From Candidatus Methanocorpusculum faecipullorum (lineage in GTDB: Archaea; Halobacteriota; Methanomicrobia; Methanomicrobiales; Methanocorpusculaceae), in the NCBI GenBank assembly GCA_018883755.1, contig JAHLFR010000035.1, positions 20,561 to 84,560 of the forward strand: a stretch of DNA of 64,000 nucleotides, read 5' to 3'. The translations under genes were made by a program, and so were the position numbers. The notes beneath the pieces were generated by a model that saw only the letters and a program-made list of their open reading frames with translations, had not been told where the DNA came from and ran no database searches. Below, piece by piece: positions 44,569-53,967 of this stretch. Numbering within the stretch: position 1 is the stretch's first letter; the number at the start of each line of letters is the position of its first letter.

Positions 44569-46077
44569 ATGTACAAATCCATCGATGATATTAACGAACG
44601 TATTCACGATGGAAGTGTGCGGGTTGTAACAGCCGAAGAGATGCCGGATATCGTTGATGAACTTGGCGTGTCCGGAGCACTCCGGGAAGTGGATGTTGTC
44701 ACAACCGGCACCTTCGGCGCGATGTGTTCATCTGGGGCGTTCCTCAACTTCGGACATCCTGAAATCCCCATCAGAATGGAGAAGATGTGGCTCAATAACG
44801 TTGAGGCATATGCAGGTATTGCAGCGGTTGACTGTTATCTTGGGGCAACTCAGGAGTCAATAACCCGTGGTACCGAGTACGGCGGGGCACACGTAATCGA
44901 AGATCTGATTGCGGGTCGATCAGTTGAACTCCATGCACGTGCCAAGGGTACAGATTGTTATCCACGTCAGTCCATCACCAATGAGTTCACATTATCCGAT
45001 CTCAATCAGGCCATTATGGTCAACCCGCGGAACTCCTACCAGTGCTACAACGCAGCAACAAACATGGGAGACCATGCGATCAAGACTTATATGGGATATC
45101 TGCTGCCCGGTCACCGTAATGTTACCTACTCTGGTGCTGGAGCTCTATCCCCTCTTCCCAACGATCCTACATTCTCGGTGATTGGTTCAGGAACACCTAT
45201 CTTCCTGGGAGGTGCGAACGGAACGATCATCGGTGAGGGTACTCAGCACTCGCCTGGTGCTGGGTTTGGGACACTGATGACAACTGGTGATATGAAAGAG
45301 ATGTCAACGGACTATATTCGCGCGGCAACGATGACCGGATATGGTGTGACAATGTACGTCGGTGTGGGGGTTCCAATTCCGTTGCTAAATGAAGAGATTG
45401 TGAAACACACTGCGGTACGGGATGAGGATCTTGTAACCAGCATCGTTGACTATGGTACCCCGGTCCGTGATCGGCCGGTGGTACGTGATGTGACATACGC
45501 AGAACTGAAGAGCGGTTCGGTTGAGATTAACGGAGAGGAGATCAGGACATCTTCTCTGTCAAGCTACAGAAAAGCACGTGAGGTTGCAAACGAACTGAAA
45601 AACAGAATTGAGGCAGGTACGTTTACGATGGCACTTGCAACCCGCCCGATCAATGCAACGAAGAAAAACAAACCGATGGCCGAACATGGAGTTGTCCGCC
45701 GCGTGAGCGAGATGATGGTCAGTACGTTTGTGACCATCACCGGTGAGGAGAGTGTTAAGGAGGCGGCGAACCGTCTGCTGAAAGGAAACACGAATCACCT
45801 GCCGGTGATCGACTCCGAGAACCGGTTGATAGGTATTGTGACGACATTTGACATCTCCAAAGCATTCGCCTGCGATGAGGAGGATCAGAAAGTATCAGAG
45901 ATTATGACCCGCAGTGTGATCACAGCACTTCCGGATGAGCCGGTGGATCTCGCTGCACGCAGGTTGCAGATGAATAACATCGGTGCATTGGTGGTCATTG
46001 ATCCGACAAAGAAGGTACTTGGCATGCTGAACTCATATGATCTTGGTGATCTGGTGGGTGAGAGGTGGCACAAATGA
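44569..46077 (+). CDS. Homocysteine biosynthesis protein, DUF39 with C-terminal CBS pair
   Basis: 502 residues. The DUF39 domain (about 1-370) contains the conserved Cys in GTFGAMCSSGAFLNFGHPE and YQCYNAATNM, and the C-terminal 120 residues are two CBS motifs (VSEMMVSTFVTITGEESV, VSEIMTRSVITALPDEP). This is the COG1900 family, which in Methanosarcina is needed with the next gene product to form homocysteine from aspartate semialdehyde and sulfide. The CBS pair may sense SAM. It overlaps the next gene by four bases. Confidence 0.9.
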   Translation: MYKSIDDINERIHDGSVRVVTAEEMPDIVDELGVSGALREVDVVTTGTFGAMCSSGAFLNFGHPEIPIRMEKMWLNNVEAYAGIAAVDCYLGATQESITRGTEYGGAHVIEDLIAGRSVELHARAKGTDCYPRQSITNEFTLSDLNQAIMVNPRNSYQCYNAATNMGDHAIKTYMGYLLPGHRNVTYSGAGALSPLPNDPTFSVIGSGTPIFLGGANGTIIGEGTQHSPGAGFGTLMTTGDMKEMSTDYIRAATMTGYGVTMYVGVGVPIPLLNEEIVKHTAVRDEDLVTSIVDYGTPVRDRPVVRDVTYAELKSGSVEINGEEIRTSSLSSYRKAREVANELKNRIEAGTFTMALATRPINATKKNKPMAEHGVVRRVSEMMVSTFVTITGEESVKEAANRLLKGNTNHLPVIDSENRLIGIVTTFDISKAFACDEEDQKVSEIMTRSVITALPDEPVDLAARRLQMNNIGALVVIDPTKKVLGMLNSYDLGDLVGERWHK

Positions 46078-46460
46078 AACTGATGGTAACCTTTGACAGT
46101 GATGGCGTGCAGGAGGCAAATATTGCGAATGCGATTCTTGCTTCCGGGGTTCCGGTGAATGTGGAGCGGGCACAGATCGACGGGGACGACGGATGGACGC
46201 TGCTGGATGTGAACGATGATGTGGCGGAGAAGTTCATTGAGGCCTTAAAACATCCCGGTATTACGGTAAAAATTCAGCGTGATGCAGTTTCCCATAATCT
46301 GACGGAATGTGTTGACTGTGGTCTGTGCATCAGCATCTGCCAGAAAAAGGTGTTTTCCTTTGATGACTCCTGGAGGCTGCAGGTTAACTCGGAACGTTGT
46401 GTTCTATGCGGCAGGTGTGTAATGTACTGTCCGCAGCGTGCGTTAAGTCTGCAGAAATGA
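46074..46460 (+). CDS. NIL-domain ferredoxin of the homocysteine pathway
   Basis: 128 residues from ATG 46074 (ATGA overlap with the preceding stop). NIL domain (MKLMVTFDSDGVQEANIANA, about 1-75), followed by two 4Fe-4S motifs: CVDCGLCISICQKK (about 81-94) and CVLCGRCVMYCPQRA (about 108-122). It is the electron-transfer partner of the DUF39 protein. Its stop overlaps the next start. Confidence 0.93.
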   Translation: MKLMVTFDSDGVQEANIANAILASGVPVNVERAQIDGDDGWTLLDVNDDVAEKFIEALKHPGITVKIQRDAVSHNLTECVDCGLCISICQKKVFSFDDSWRLQVNSERCVLCGRCVMYCPQRALSLQK

Positions 46461-47167
46461 TTCGCGAACACTTCGAGTTTCGTCAGACGATCACTACGAT
46501 CCTTGCTGATGATCCTGCCCATATCGCAGCGGCAAAAGCAGGGATGCTTTCAGGCAGAGCGGACCTTGAGTCCTACCTCCGGACTGATCCTTTTTTTGGA
46601 ACATCCTACTCACCGGTACCGGCGGAGCCGGATGCCCCGCTAATTGTACATAGGATGGCGGACGCCGCAGAAGAGGCGTGCGTTGGGCCGATGGCTGCTG
46701 TTGCTGCGGCGATTGCGTGGGCAGGGGTGGAGAGTATGGTTGCATCCGGTGCTTCATTTGGCCTGATTGACAACGGTGGTGATATTGTATTTGTAGCAGC
46801 CGATCGATCCGTACGAGTTGGTCTGTATGCCGGGGCAGCACCGGTGTCCGGGAAGTATGCGTTTGTACTGCCTCCTGCCCCCGATATCCGGAGTGTATGT
46901 ACATCATCTGCAACGGTCGGTCCATCGGTTTCGTTTGGTGTTGCGGACGCAGTGGTGGTGTTTTCTCATAACCCGGCAAAAGCGGATGCCTGGGCAACAG
47001 GGTTGTGTAATGCCCTCAGGCCAACAGATGAAGGAATTGTCCTGCCGAAAAAAGCGGCAATTGATGGTGTGTATGCGGTTATCGGGGAGTGGACCGCTGC
47101 ATGGGGTACAGTGCCGGAGATTGTTCCGGCTGCTGTTCGGTATGATATGATTACGAAAGGCGAGTAA
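46457..47167 (+). CDS. UPF0280 (COG2122, ApbE-like) protein of the homocysteine operon
   Basis: 236 residues from ATG 46457. The frame opens further upstream inside the NIL-ferredoxin, but MIREHFEFRQTITTILADDP is the expected family start. Motifs include VGPMAAVAAAIAWAGVE and LIDNGGDIVF (ApbE-like Asn/Gly/Asp site), and PDIRSVCTSSATVGPSVSFG with a conserved Cys near residue 150. The family is found with the DUF39 genes in methanogens and has been tied to sulfur assimilation. Probable role in the same sulfur-transfer pathway. Confidence 0.88.
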   Translation: MIREHFEFRQTITTILADDPAHIAAAKAGMLSGRADLESYLRTDPFFGTSYSPVPAEPDAPLIVHRMADAAEEACVGPMAAVAAAIAWAGVESMVASGASFGLIDNGGDIVFVAADRSVRVGLYAGAAPVSGKYAFVLPPAPDIRSVCTSSATVGPSVSFGVADAVVVFSHNPAKADAWATGLCNALRPTDEGIVLPKKAAIDGVYAVIGEWTAAWGTVPEIVPAAVRYDMITKGE

Positions 47168-47169
47168 AA

Positions 47170-47583
47170 TTATACCGAACAGTGCTCGCGTGCAAAAGCT
47201 ACGGCACGATCGTATGCACCGTCTCCGGTGAAAGCCGCAACGATCCTTTCCCCGTCCCACACTCCAATGAAAAATAATTTTTTGGATTTATCATATCCCA
47301 TGATCAGTTCTGCAAGCTCAACTTGTTGAATTCTGATTCCGTGCAGAAGTTGGGATGATGGTTCAAGCAGCAGAATGTCATACACGTCGTCATCGGGGAT
47401 TTCATTGAAGGCGTACATATAGGCCTGCGCTGCATTTGTCAGGTCTGATGTACAGAGTTGTACTGCAGTATCATAGTCAAGGTCATGCATCAGCCGAGCA
47501 AGCTCTGCATCATCGTCATTACAGCGGTTGTAGAGATCATCTGCCACAAGCGTTAGTTCTGCATAACTGCACGGCTGAACCAT
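47170..47583 (-). CDS. Hypothetical protein, 137 residues
   Basis: No family recognised. The protein is acidic in its first half (NDDDAELARLMHDLDYD), with alternating helix and strand, and ends in FIGVWDGERIVAAFTGDG, which resembles a small alpha/beta ligand-binding fold. No signal peptide, no membrane span, three cysteines. The stop is two bases from the end of the UPF0280 gene on the other strand. Confidence 0.6.
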   Translation of the reverse strand: MVQPCSYAELTLVADDLYNRCNDDDAELARLMHDLDYDTAVQLCTSDLTNAAQAYMYAFNEIPDDDVYDILLLEPSSQLLHGIRIQQVELAELIMGYDKSKKLFFIGVWDGERIVAAFTGDGAYDRAVAFAREHCSV

Positions 47584-47660
47584 ACGTTATCCCTCCTTTT
47601 GTAGTCACCACTTGTCGCACTCATTTGCTGTGTAGTATTCGTATTTCTCAGATGAATAAT

Positions 47661-48428
47661 CTATGCAGGTAGCTCCGGTTTCCTGACAAATTTATGATCT
47701 TTCAGGAGTTTCTCGTACTTCTTTAGAAGATCTTTGTCATCCATGGCAAGGTTTCCTCCCGCGTCAATAGACTGTTTGAGTAACTCCTCGTTGTTGTCCA
47801 GAACCGCAAGGAACAGATCAATGTTGGGATCAGTCACCCCTTTTACCTCTTTGAGATAGCGGAACGCATCTTTGACGTAGTCATCGTTGTAGGTGATTCT
47901 GTCTTTTACTGCACTCACAGCTGTCTTTGACAGACGGTCCACATTGTCTCCGGAAATCTCTGGAAGCATGGTGTAGATGTTATCCTTAAGATTTAGCAGT
48001 TCTTCCTGGTACTGACTGCTGATTCTGCTGAGTTCCCGTTCTGCGTTGTGGGCGGCAAAGCCTATGGTGATACCGTCCTGCCTGTTGAGGATGATCAGGA
48101 GTTCTACGTGCAGTACGGTTTTGTCACCGTTTTGGTTAATTAGATACTCTATTGCAAGCCAGGTGGGACTTAAGAGGAAATCACTGATGATATTCTTCTC
48201 CGCATCAAATACTAGATTTCTCATGTCGTTTCGGTAGGAGGATTTGATGATGATGGATTTGAGTGCGGTATCAAGTTTTACTAGATCCTCTTTTGTGTCC
48301 TCACGTGTCCGGTGTTCAAACTCCTGGAGTTTTCTATTCTGGGTGAATCCGTAGATACTGGAGATGATGCTGACCACAAGGGAAGTAAATGCGACAACGA
48401 CGGTAAGTTCCATAGCTATGTCTGTCAT
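47661..48428 (-). CDS. Hypothetical membrane-anchored coiled-coil protein
   Basis: About 255 residues from the likely start MTDIAMELTVVVAF (48428; an upstream TTG 48506 is also open). One membrane helix (LTVVVAFTSLVVSIISSIYG) is followed by a mostly helical, charged region (NRKLQEFEHRTREDTKEDLV) and a region of the form RISSQYQEELLNLKDNI. The rest is helical with a basic tail. No known domain. It probably sits on the inner or outer face of the membrane with a coiled coil. Confidence 0.6.
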   Translation of the reverse strand: MTDIAMELTVVVAFTSLVVSIISSIYGFTQNRKLQEFEHRTREDTKEDLVKLDTALKSIIIKSSYRNDMRNLVFDAEKNIISDFLLSPTWLAIEYLINQNGDKTVLHVELLIILNRQDGITIGFAAHNAERELSRISSQYQEELLNLKDNIYTMLPEISGDNVDRLSKTAVSAVKDRITYNDDYVKDAFRYLKEVKGVTDPNIDLFLAVLDNNEELLKQSIDAGGNLAMDDKDLLKKYEKLLKDHKFVRKPELPA

Positions 48429-48517
48429 CTTTTCCAGTGATAAAGGAATTGTTTGTGACAAGATGCGTGATCCTAAGCATACATCCTTAATCTCTTCCGC
48501 GTGCAAACTGTTACCTC

Positions 48518-48838
48518 ATGAACAATGAGGAGCCGACCCGCTCCGGTGAGTGGAATGGCTGTACACGCGAAAGCACTACCGACTGGGATCTCTACCACAT
48601 GCTTACAGAAGATAAACCGGTAATGATTTCCGAACTGGTGGAGCGATCCGGGTGGAATCGTGATGTTGTAGAGGCATCTCTGTCCCGGCTTGAGGATGCC
48701 TGCCTTATTGCGGTTATGGGCGAGTCGGTGAGTCTTCTAAGTTTGTCGGACATGCTGATGTTGAACGAGATGATGCATGCTCCCGATATGCCGGTCTATA
48801 TTGAAAACGGAGTTATTAAGGCGAAAAAACAATGCTGA
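48518..48838 (+). CDS. Winged-helix DNA-binding protein, 106 residues
   Basis: The core (about 20-70: [20 protein letters not shown], then [19 protein letters not shown]) is a winged helix, with [10 protein letters not shown] as the turn of the DNA-recognition part. Small and likely dimeric. It precedes trm56 with a seven-base overlap, so it may be a regulator or structural partner of the operon. Specific family not identified. Confidence 0.72.
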   Translation: MNNEEPTRSGEWNGCTRESTTDWDLYHMLTEDKPVMISELVERSGWNRDVVEASLSRLEDACLIAVMGESVSLLSLSDMLMLNEMMHAPDMPVYIENGVIKAKKQC

Positions 48839-49386
48839 AACCAGAATCCTATATTTTACGAATTGGCCACAGGCCGGAGCGCGATCAGCGGGTTACCACA
48901 CATGTTGGACTGAGTTCCCGTGCCCTTGGAGCAAGCGGAATGTATCTTGCCGCGGATGATCAAAAAGTTGCTGACTCCATTGCAGATGTTGCACATCGGT
49001 TTGGCGGTACATACTTCTGCGAGAATAATGTAAAGTGGAAGAGCTGTATCAACAACTTCAAACGAAATGGCGGAAAGGTTGTGCATCTGACCATGTATGG
49101 TCTGCGGTTGCAGGATGTGATCTCCCAAATCCGAACCGAGGAAAAAATTCTGGTTGTGGTGGGTGCTGAAAAAGTGCCGGGCGATATGTATGAGCTTGCG
49201 GATTACAATGTGGCGGTTGCAAACCAGCCGCACTCGGAGATCTCTGCACTTGCACTGTTTCTGGATCATCTCTACGAGGGTGCGGAGTTGGAACTGTCAT
49301 TCCCTGATGCAGAGCTTGAGGTTCTGCCAACCGCCGTTGGCAAGACTACCGTAAAGCATGAGGAGCACCACGGGGACGAAGCGTGA
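48832..49386 (+). CDS. trm56: tRNA (cytidine-56-2'-O)-methyltransferase Trm56
   Basis: 184 residues. The start [20 protein letters not shown] and the SPOUT-fold knot motifs [20 protein letters not shown] (about 103-122) and [19 protein letters not shown] match archaeal Trm56. It uses SAM to methylate C56 in the T-loop of tRNAs. The stop overlaps the ATP-grasp gene. Confidence 0.95.
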   Translation: MLKPESYILRIGHRPERDQRVTTHVGLSSRALGASGMYLAADDQKVADSIADVAHRFGGTYFCENNVKWKSCINNFKRNGGKVVHLTMYGLRLQDVISQIRTEEKILVVVGAEKVPGDMYELADYNVAVANQPHSEISALALFLDHLYEGAELELSFPDAELEVLPTAVGKTTVKHEEHHGDEA

Positions 49387-50459
49387 GTCCGTCGGTTCTG
49401 GTTGCAGGGTACACCACCCGCCATGTGGCAAAGTCTGCAGCGCAGCAAGGATATGATGTGTATGCGGTGGATCATTTCTGTGATCAGGATCTGCTCTGGT
49501 GTACAAAAGACGCAATTGCGTTTGACGAACTGGATGAACTTCCGTTTGCAATTGAGGAGATGCTTGGACGCTATGACATCGATTATGTAATCACAACGTC
49601 GGGCGCAGAGCTTCTTGACGTACCGAACAGGATGGGAACTGATCCAACCGTTGCGGCACGGTTTATGGATAAAGGGAAGACCCAGGAATTTTTTGAGTCT
49701 CTTGGTGTTCCGGTTCCCCGTAGATTATCTGACGGAGAGTATCCGGCAATGATGAAAACACTGTCTGGTGCAGGGGGCTGGCGGAACGCGGTAGTGTGCA
49801 ACGATGAAGAGCGGGCGTGCTGGGAAGAGTTTGTGGAGCATGAACCGTTTATGATGCAGGAGGTTATATCTGGCATTCCGGCCAGTGTCTCCTGTGTTGG
49901 AACTGGAGGTTCTGCAAAAGCGATTGTGGCAAATGAGCAGATACTCCGCGGTGGGGAGAGCTGTGCCTATGCATTTTCAGGTTCGGTTACTCCCTGTGTG
50001 CATCCGATGGCAAAACGAATGATGGACACTGCCGAAAAGATTGTTGCGGCAAGTGGATGTGTGGGCTCGGTTGGTGTGGATTTTGTTTTAACCGAAACCG
50101 AAGCTTACGCGATTGAGGTGAATCCTCGGTTTCAGGGAACGGTCGAAACGGTGGAAGCAGCGACCGGCCTAAGTCTGTTTAAGCTGCACATGGACGCCTG
50201 CCGAGGTATTTTACCGGAGATCGTACCGCAGCCCCGGCAGTTCTGTGTGCGCAAGATTCTTGCAGCTCCTGAACCTTTGGTTTTGAATGCGGATATGCGA
50301 ACTCTTGCGGGAACGATCACCGATATTCCACATCCGGGCACGATGTTTGAGGAAGGGGAAGTGATGTTTTCGGTTCTTGGATGCGGAGCATCGCGTGCTG
50401 AAGCATTCACATCCCTGGATAAACATATTACTGACGCCATCCAACATATAAAGGCATGA
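49383..50459 (+). CDS. ATP-grasp carboligase-like protein (COG2232 type)
   Basis: 358 residues. N-terminal Rossmann-like part ([20 protein letters not shown]), ATP-grasp with [20 protein letters not shown] and the metal site [20 protein letters not shown] (about 225-244). These enzymes ligate an acyl-phosphate with an amine or similar nucleophile. The start GTG at 49383 lies inside the trm56 stop. The family occurs in methanogens and methylotrophs, often near cofactor genes; its substrate is unknown to me. Confidence 0.85.
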   Translation: MSPSVLVAGYTTRHVAKSAAQQGYDVYAVDHFCDQDLLWCTKDAIAFDELDELPFAIEEMLGRYDIDYVITTSGAELLDVPNRMGTDPTVAARFMDKGKTQEFFESLGVPVPRRLSDGEYPAMMKTLSGAGGWRNAVVCNDEERACWEEFVEHEPFMMQEVISGIPASVSCVGTGGSAKAIVANEQILRGGESCAYAFSGSVTPCVHPMAKRMMDTAEKIVAASGCVGSVGVDFVLTETEAYAIEVNPRFQGTVETVEAATGLSLFKLHMDACRGILPEIVPQPRQFCVRKILAAPEPLVLNADMRTLAGTITDIPHPGTMFEEGEVMFSVLGCGASRAEAFTSLDKHITDAIQHIKA

Positions 50460-50977
50460 CGGCGATCACTGAGGAACAGCTGCAAAATCCGGCAATATAT
50501 CAGTATCTTCTGAAACTCGTTGGCGATGAGGGAATTGAACTCCTCCGCCGTTGTCCAAACGAGGAGCTGAGTGACGAGGATATTGCGGCAAAAACGGAGA
50601 TTAACTTAAACTCCGTGCGCCATACGCTGTATAATCTCTATGAGCACCGGCTGGCGGAGTATCGCCGGATTAAAAATAATGAGACGGGTTGGCTGACCTA
50701 TCTGTGGGTGATGCGGATGGATAATCTGAATCTTGTCCTGCGCTCGGAGATGGAGACTGTGGTGGGAAAGCTTTCAGCACGCCTGAGATATGATGAGGCA
50801 AACGACTTTTATCAGTGCAAAAACTGTGGCCTGATGACGACGTTTAACAATGCCTGTACGACGAACTTCGCCTGTGAGCAGTGTGGCGAGATGCTGGTGC
50901 ATTTCGATGACGAACTGCTGGTTTCTGCTCTGAAAAGCCGCGTTGAGAAGATGCGCGAGGCTCTTTCGGATGCCTGA
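50456..50977 (+). CDS. tfe: Transcription factor E (TFE, TFIIE-alpha homologue)
   Basis: 173 residues. N-terminal extended winged helix with EINLNSVRHTLYNLYEHRLA (about 44-63), then a coiled segment and a C-terminal zinc ribbon, FYQCKNCGLM ... NFACEQCGEML (about 121-145). It stabilises the open promoter complex of archaeal RNA polymerase. Start ATGA overlaps the ATP-grasp gene. Confidence 0.97.
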   Translation: MTAITEEQLQNPAIYQYLLKLVGDEGIELLRRCPNEELSDEDIAAKTEINLNSVRHTLYNLYEHRLAEYRRIKNNETGWLTYLWVMRMDNLNLVLRSEMETVVGKLSARLRYDEANDFYQCKNCGLMTTFNNACTTNFACEQCGEMLVHFDDELLVSALKSRVEKMREALSDA

Positions 50978-51452
50978 GAACCAGTATTCTCAGATTCTTT
51001 TTTCTGCGGGATGTGATGCTGGTGTTGTCCGGCATTGCGAGGTTGTTGCCTTGGTTGCATCTCGGTTCTCCGGTGATTCGGTTGATAATGATCTGGTGCG
51101 TGCAGGATCAATGATGCATGATATTGGAAGATCGGTGACTCATGATATTTCTCATGCTCAGACCGGTGCCCGTATCTGTAGTGAACGTGGTGAACCTGAA
51201 GAACTGACTCAAATTGTGCTCCGGCATACGGGTGCTGGGCTTGATGCTGATGAGTGTACTCTTCTTGGTCTTCAGCCGATAGACTGTGTGCCTCAAACAC
51301 TTGAGGAGAAGATTGTTGCCCACGCAGATAATCTGGTGAAGGGATCCAAAGTGATCTCGATTGAAGAACGCATGATGAGAATTCCTGATTTGTCTACACG
51401 TTCAAAAAAGAGAATATGGCGGCTTGCCATGGAAGTTGAACTGCTTGGATAA
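50970..51452 (+). CDS. HD-domain phosphohydrolase (TIGR00295-like)
   Basis: 160 residues from ATG 50970, overlapping the tfe stop by eight bases. HD motif ligands: VVRHCEVVALVA (His near 22), GSMMHDIGRSVTHD (about 45-58, HD pair) and LRHTGAG. The fold is a metal-dependent phosphohydrolase acting on nucleotides or similar. Convergent with the DUF447 gene. Confidence 0.9.
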   Translation: MPENQYSQILFSAGCDAGVVRHCEVVALVASRFSGDSVDNDLVRAGSMMHDIGRSVTHDISHAQTGARICSERGEPEELTQIVLRHTGAGLDADECTLLGLQPIDCVPQTLEEKIVAHADNLVKGSKVISIEERMMRIPDLSTRSKKRIWRLAMEVELLG

Positions 51453-51461
51453 TCCGTGGAA

Positions 51462-52028
51462 TTACAGTCCGCAGATCTCGCGGAGAAGCTGTGCTGCCTC
51501 ACGCTCGCGTGGTCCGCCGCATTTGGTCACCACACTGAGATGATACTCAATGAGTTCTCGGAGATGTTCGTCTTTGCTGTGAACATACCGCGTTGCATGT
51601 ACTGTTGCGTCAATGACACTATTGAATCCACGGTTGATCGGGTGTGGGTCTTCCCGGACGTACTCTGATGCTACTGGTAAGAGATCGATATAATAGGTCT
51701 CTTCTGTTTCATGCAGAACAGTTGTCCGAAATGCCATCCATGCATCTGCAGAGAGCAGACGCTGCATCATGATTCCACCGACAAACACCTCTGCCAGATC
51801 TCCTGGCTCAACGTCCGAGAATGCATACTGCGGGTAGAGGTAGCAGTCCGACACGAAATTTGCTGTGACCCAGCCGTATGTAAGGATGTTTTCGACCGTT
51901 TTTGATCCCTTGAAGAGGATCATTCTCGGTGACATTCCGGGTTTTACGATGATTCCCATCGGTGCCGCATTGTCTTTGGTAACGGCGATGACCTCGGTGA
52001 TTCCTTCAGTTAACAATCCCATTGCCAT
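51462..52028 (-). CDS. DUF447 family FMN-binding-like protein
   Basis: 188 residues from MAMGLLTEGITEVIAV (ATG 52028; a second ATG at 52022). The conserved N-terminus and the segments VKPGMSPRMILFKGSKTVEN and GFNSVIDATVHATRYVHSKD define DUF447, which has a split-barrel, FMN-binding fold. The family is found in methanogens and in methylotrophs with tetrahydromethanopterin, so a role near C1 cofactors is likely. It overlaps the CitG-like gene by 19 bases. Confidence 0.85.
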   Translation of the reverse strand: MAMGLLTEGITEVIAVTKDNAAPMGIIVKPGMSPRMILFKGSKTVENILTYGWVTANFVSDCYLYPQYAFSDVEPGDLAEVFVGGIMMQRLLSADAWMAFRTTVLHETEETYYIDLLPVASEYVREDPHPINRGFNSVIDATVHATRYVHSKDEHLRELIEYHLSVVTKCGGPREREAAQLLREICGL

Positions 52029-52846
52029 CCCTCCAGAAGGGCGATAAAAATACCTGCAATGCAGATGTCTGCAAGAGAACCTGGGTTTATTCCTGCTTTG
52101 ATACACTCATCGTCAAATGCGGCAAGCGTTTGTCTGCCATCCCGGACAGCGCGTGCTTTGTACATTACTTCCTCTGCGGTTGCTTCGTCAAACTTCTTTG
52201 CAATAAAGGTGTCGGGGTATTCGGTCATCAGGGTAAGAAACATCGCAGGGATTGCGTGTACTCCATCCTTTTGCGCGAACAGCAGATCTGCTGCCCTGCG
52301 TGTCAGGGCAAAACCGTTTGTCCATTCACGTGCGACCATGTCGTGCGGAGCAGAGTACTCCATCACGCTGTACATGGTTATCTGCTCATCCTTCAGCCGC
52401 TGTATGGATGCAGGATCGTTCACGTCCATCGGGTCTTCGGTCCTGACCCGTACCTGTGTGAGTCCAAACGCTTTGTAGAAGAGAACTGCATCTGTGACGG
52501 TCGTTTTTTTCACCAGCTCTGTAGCACCAGCTATCCCTTTTCCTGCGATTAAGGGCAGGAGAAGGAGAAACGCGCCAAAGTGTGTGTTACCACCACGGTG
52601 CATGTTGGTACGAGCGACTACATCGCGCATGGCTTCCCCAATGGAAAGGTTGCCGGCTTCAATAGCGGAGAAGATGGGTTTTGCGAGCACTGCAGATGAG
52701 AGGAAATGATCGAGCCGCGTATCCTCGTAATCATGGCAGCGATCAATGTTACCAGGTTTTCCTCGGGCAGTAACCTCAAGGAGCATGGCAAACTGTGCTA
52801 GCTCTGCCAGGGATGCGGGGTTAACAGTCGGTCGGGACATCGGCAA
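52010..52846 (-). CDS. CitG-like triphosphoribosyl-dephospho-CoA synthase family protein
   Basis: 278 residues. CitG/MdcB family motifs: EVTARGKPGNIDRCHDYEDT (about 24-43), NTHFGAFLLLLPLI (about 86-99) and the closing GINPGSLADICIAGIF. In bacteria the family builds the prosthetic group of citrate or malonate lyase from dephospho-CoA and ATP. Methanogens lack those lyases, so here the product is probably a different phosphoribosyl adduct, perhaps for a C1 cofactor. Linked to DUF447 and marker protein 9. Confidence 0.9.
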   Translation of the reverse strand: MPMSRPTVNPASLAELAQFAMLLEVTARGKPGNIDRCHDYEDTRLDHFLSSAVLAKPIFSAIEAGNLSIGEAMRDVVARTNMHRGGNTHFGAFLLLLPLIAGKGIAGATELVKKTTVTDAVLFYKAFGLTQVRVRTEDPMDVNDPASIQRLKDEQITMYSVMEYSAPHDMVAREWTNGFALTRRAADLLFAQKDGVHAIPAMFLTLMTEYPDTFIAKKFDEATAEEVMYKARAVRDGRQTLAAFDDECIKAGINPGSLADICIAGIFIALLEGWQWDC

Positions 52847-53936
52847 AGATCTTCTCCATGATTCCGTCCGAGAGTTCCCGCTTCATTGCCATGTATTCGT
52901 TCTTTGCAAGCGGCAGGGATTTGAGTGTCATGTCACGGAACATGCAGGGGGTTGATGATTTGCAGCACCATGCAAGGCTGCCGAAACAGGTGTGACTGCC
53001 TTTTGCAATCTCTGTTCCTTTGGTTAAGTCCTGTTTGAGTGCGAGGTACTCTTGGCGGCTCATGCCGATCGTATCGAGGGTTGGTAAAAGTGGGCACTGT
53101 TTGACCGGCATACAGCAGAAGGTGAGTGACCGCAGATCGCCGCCGCGGCACAGCTGTTTCGGTGCGTTGTACCAGCCGTTTTCCTCAGCGGTTGCACGGA
53201 TGTAACGATCGAGAAGCTGAAGGGTTGCCACATTTGCCGAACGGGCGAGGGAAACCAGATCGGCACCATGGGAAAACATATCCATCATTTTATCGGGTGC
53301 GTTGATGCTGTTGTTTGCAATGAGAATCAGCGGACAACTGTTTCTGATCTGGCGGATGCGGGTGTAACCTGTGTCCATCAGATCAACGTGAAGGATATCG
53401 GCTCCTGCAGCCCAGAGTTTTCGTGCTAGTTGTCGGTCGTCAGTTACACCTGCGCGGGTCTTGACGGAGATACACACACCTTCTTTGTGCAGGGCACGGA
53501 CAATGTCACAAAGGGCATCAGTGTTGTGCAGCAGGTACTCTCCGCAGTGCGCATCAATCATCGGCTGCTGCCGGCAGTGTGCATCAATCTCATAGATGAC
53601 GTCTTTGCCGAATTCACGTGCGGCGGCAACATATGCTTCGGGTGTGGATCCTCGAAGGTTCAGACCAATGACAACGTCTGATCCTTCCAGCATGGCGAGT
53701 TCGGTTGCAATTTCATCAAGGCCGTCGGAGAACTCGGTACGGCCTGCTTCAACCATTTTCCGGGCAGCCTCCTGGGTGGCATCGTCCAGAGAGAATCCTC
53801 CGATGAAGGCAACACCAACATGGGCTGCACGTTCAAGGACATACTCTGCATTAGTGATTCCCGCCATAGATGCGAGTACTACCGGTGTTTTCACCGTTTT
53901 TCCATTAATTGATAAAAATCTGTTCGACCCTCGCAT
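52821..53936 (-). CDS. Methanogenesis marker protein 9 with N-terminal NifR3-type TIM barrel
   Basis: 371 residues from ATG 53936 (MRGSNRFLSINGKTVKTP), a start supported by a TATA-like ATCTATACTTA upstream. The N-terminal 260 residues are a dihydrouridine-synthase-like (NifR3) barrel with VVLASMAGITNAEY and a Cys that would be in the active-site region (KTRAGVTDDRQLARKL, HVDLMDTGYTRI). The C-terminal 110 residues carry the marker 9 domain with eight cysteines, including FCCMPVKQC and WCCKSSTPC. The CCxxxxC pairs suggest metal or Fe-S binding. The family occurs only in methanogens; its reaction is unknown. It overlaps the CitG-like gene. Confidence 0.92.
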   Translation of the reverse strand: MRGSNRFLSINGKTVKTPVVLASMAGITNAEYVLERAAHVGVAFIGGFSLDDATQEAARKMVEAGRTEFSDGLDEIATELAMLEGSDVVIGLNLRGSTPEAYVAAAREFGKDVIYEIDAHCRQQPMIDAHCGEYLLHNTDALCDIVRALHKEGVCISVKTRAGVTDDRQLARKLWAAGADILHVDLMDTGYTRIRQIRNSCPLILIANNSINAPDKMMDMFSHGADLVSLARSANVATLQLLDRYIRATAEENGWYNAPKQLCRGGDLRSLTFCCMPVKQCPLLPTLDTIGMSRQEYLALKQDLTKGTEIAKGSHTCFGSLAWCCKSSTPCMFRDMTLKSLPLAKNEYMAMKRELSDGIMEKIFADVPTDC

Positions 53937-53967
53937 AGATTCTATACTTATTCGCCCTCTCAGGTAT

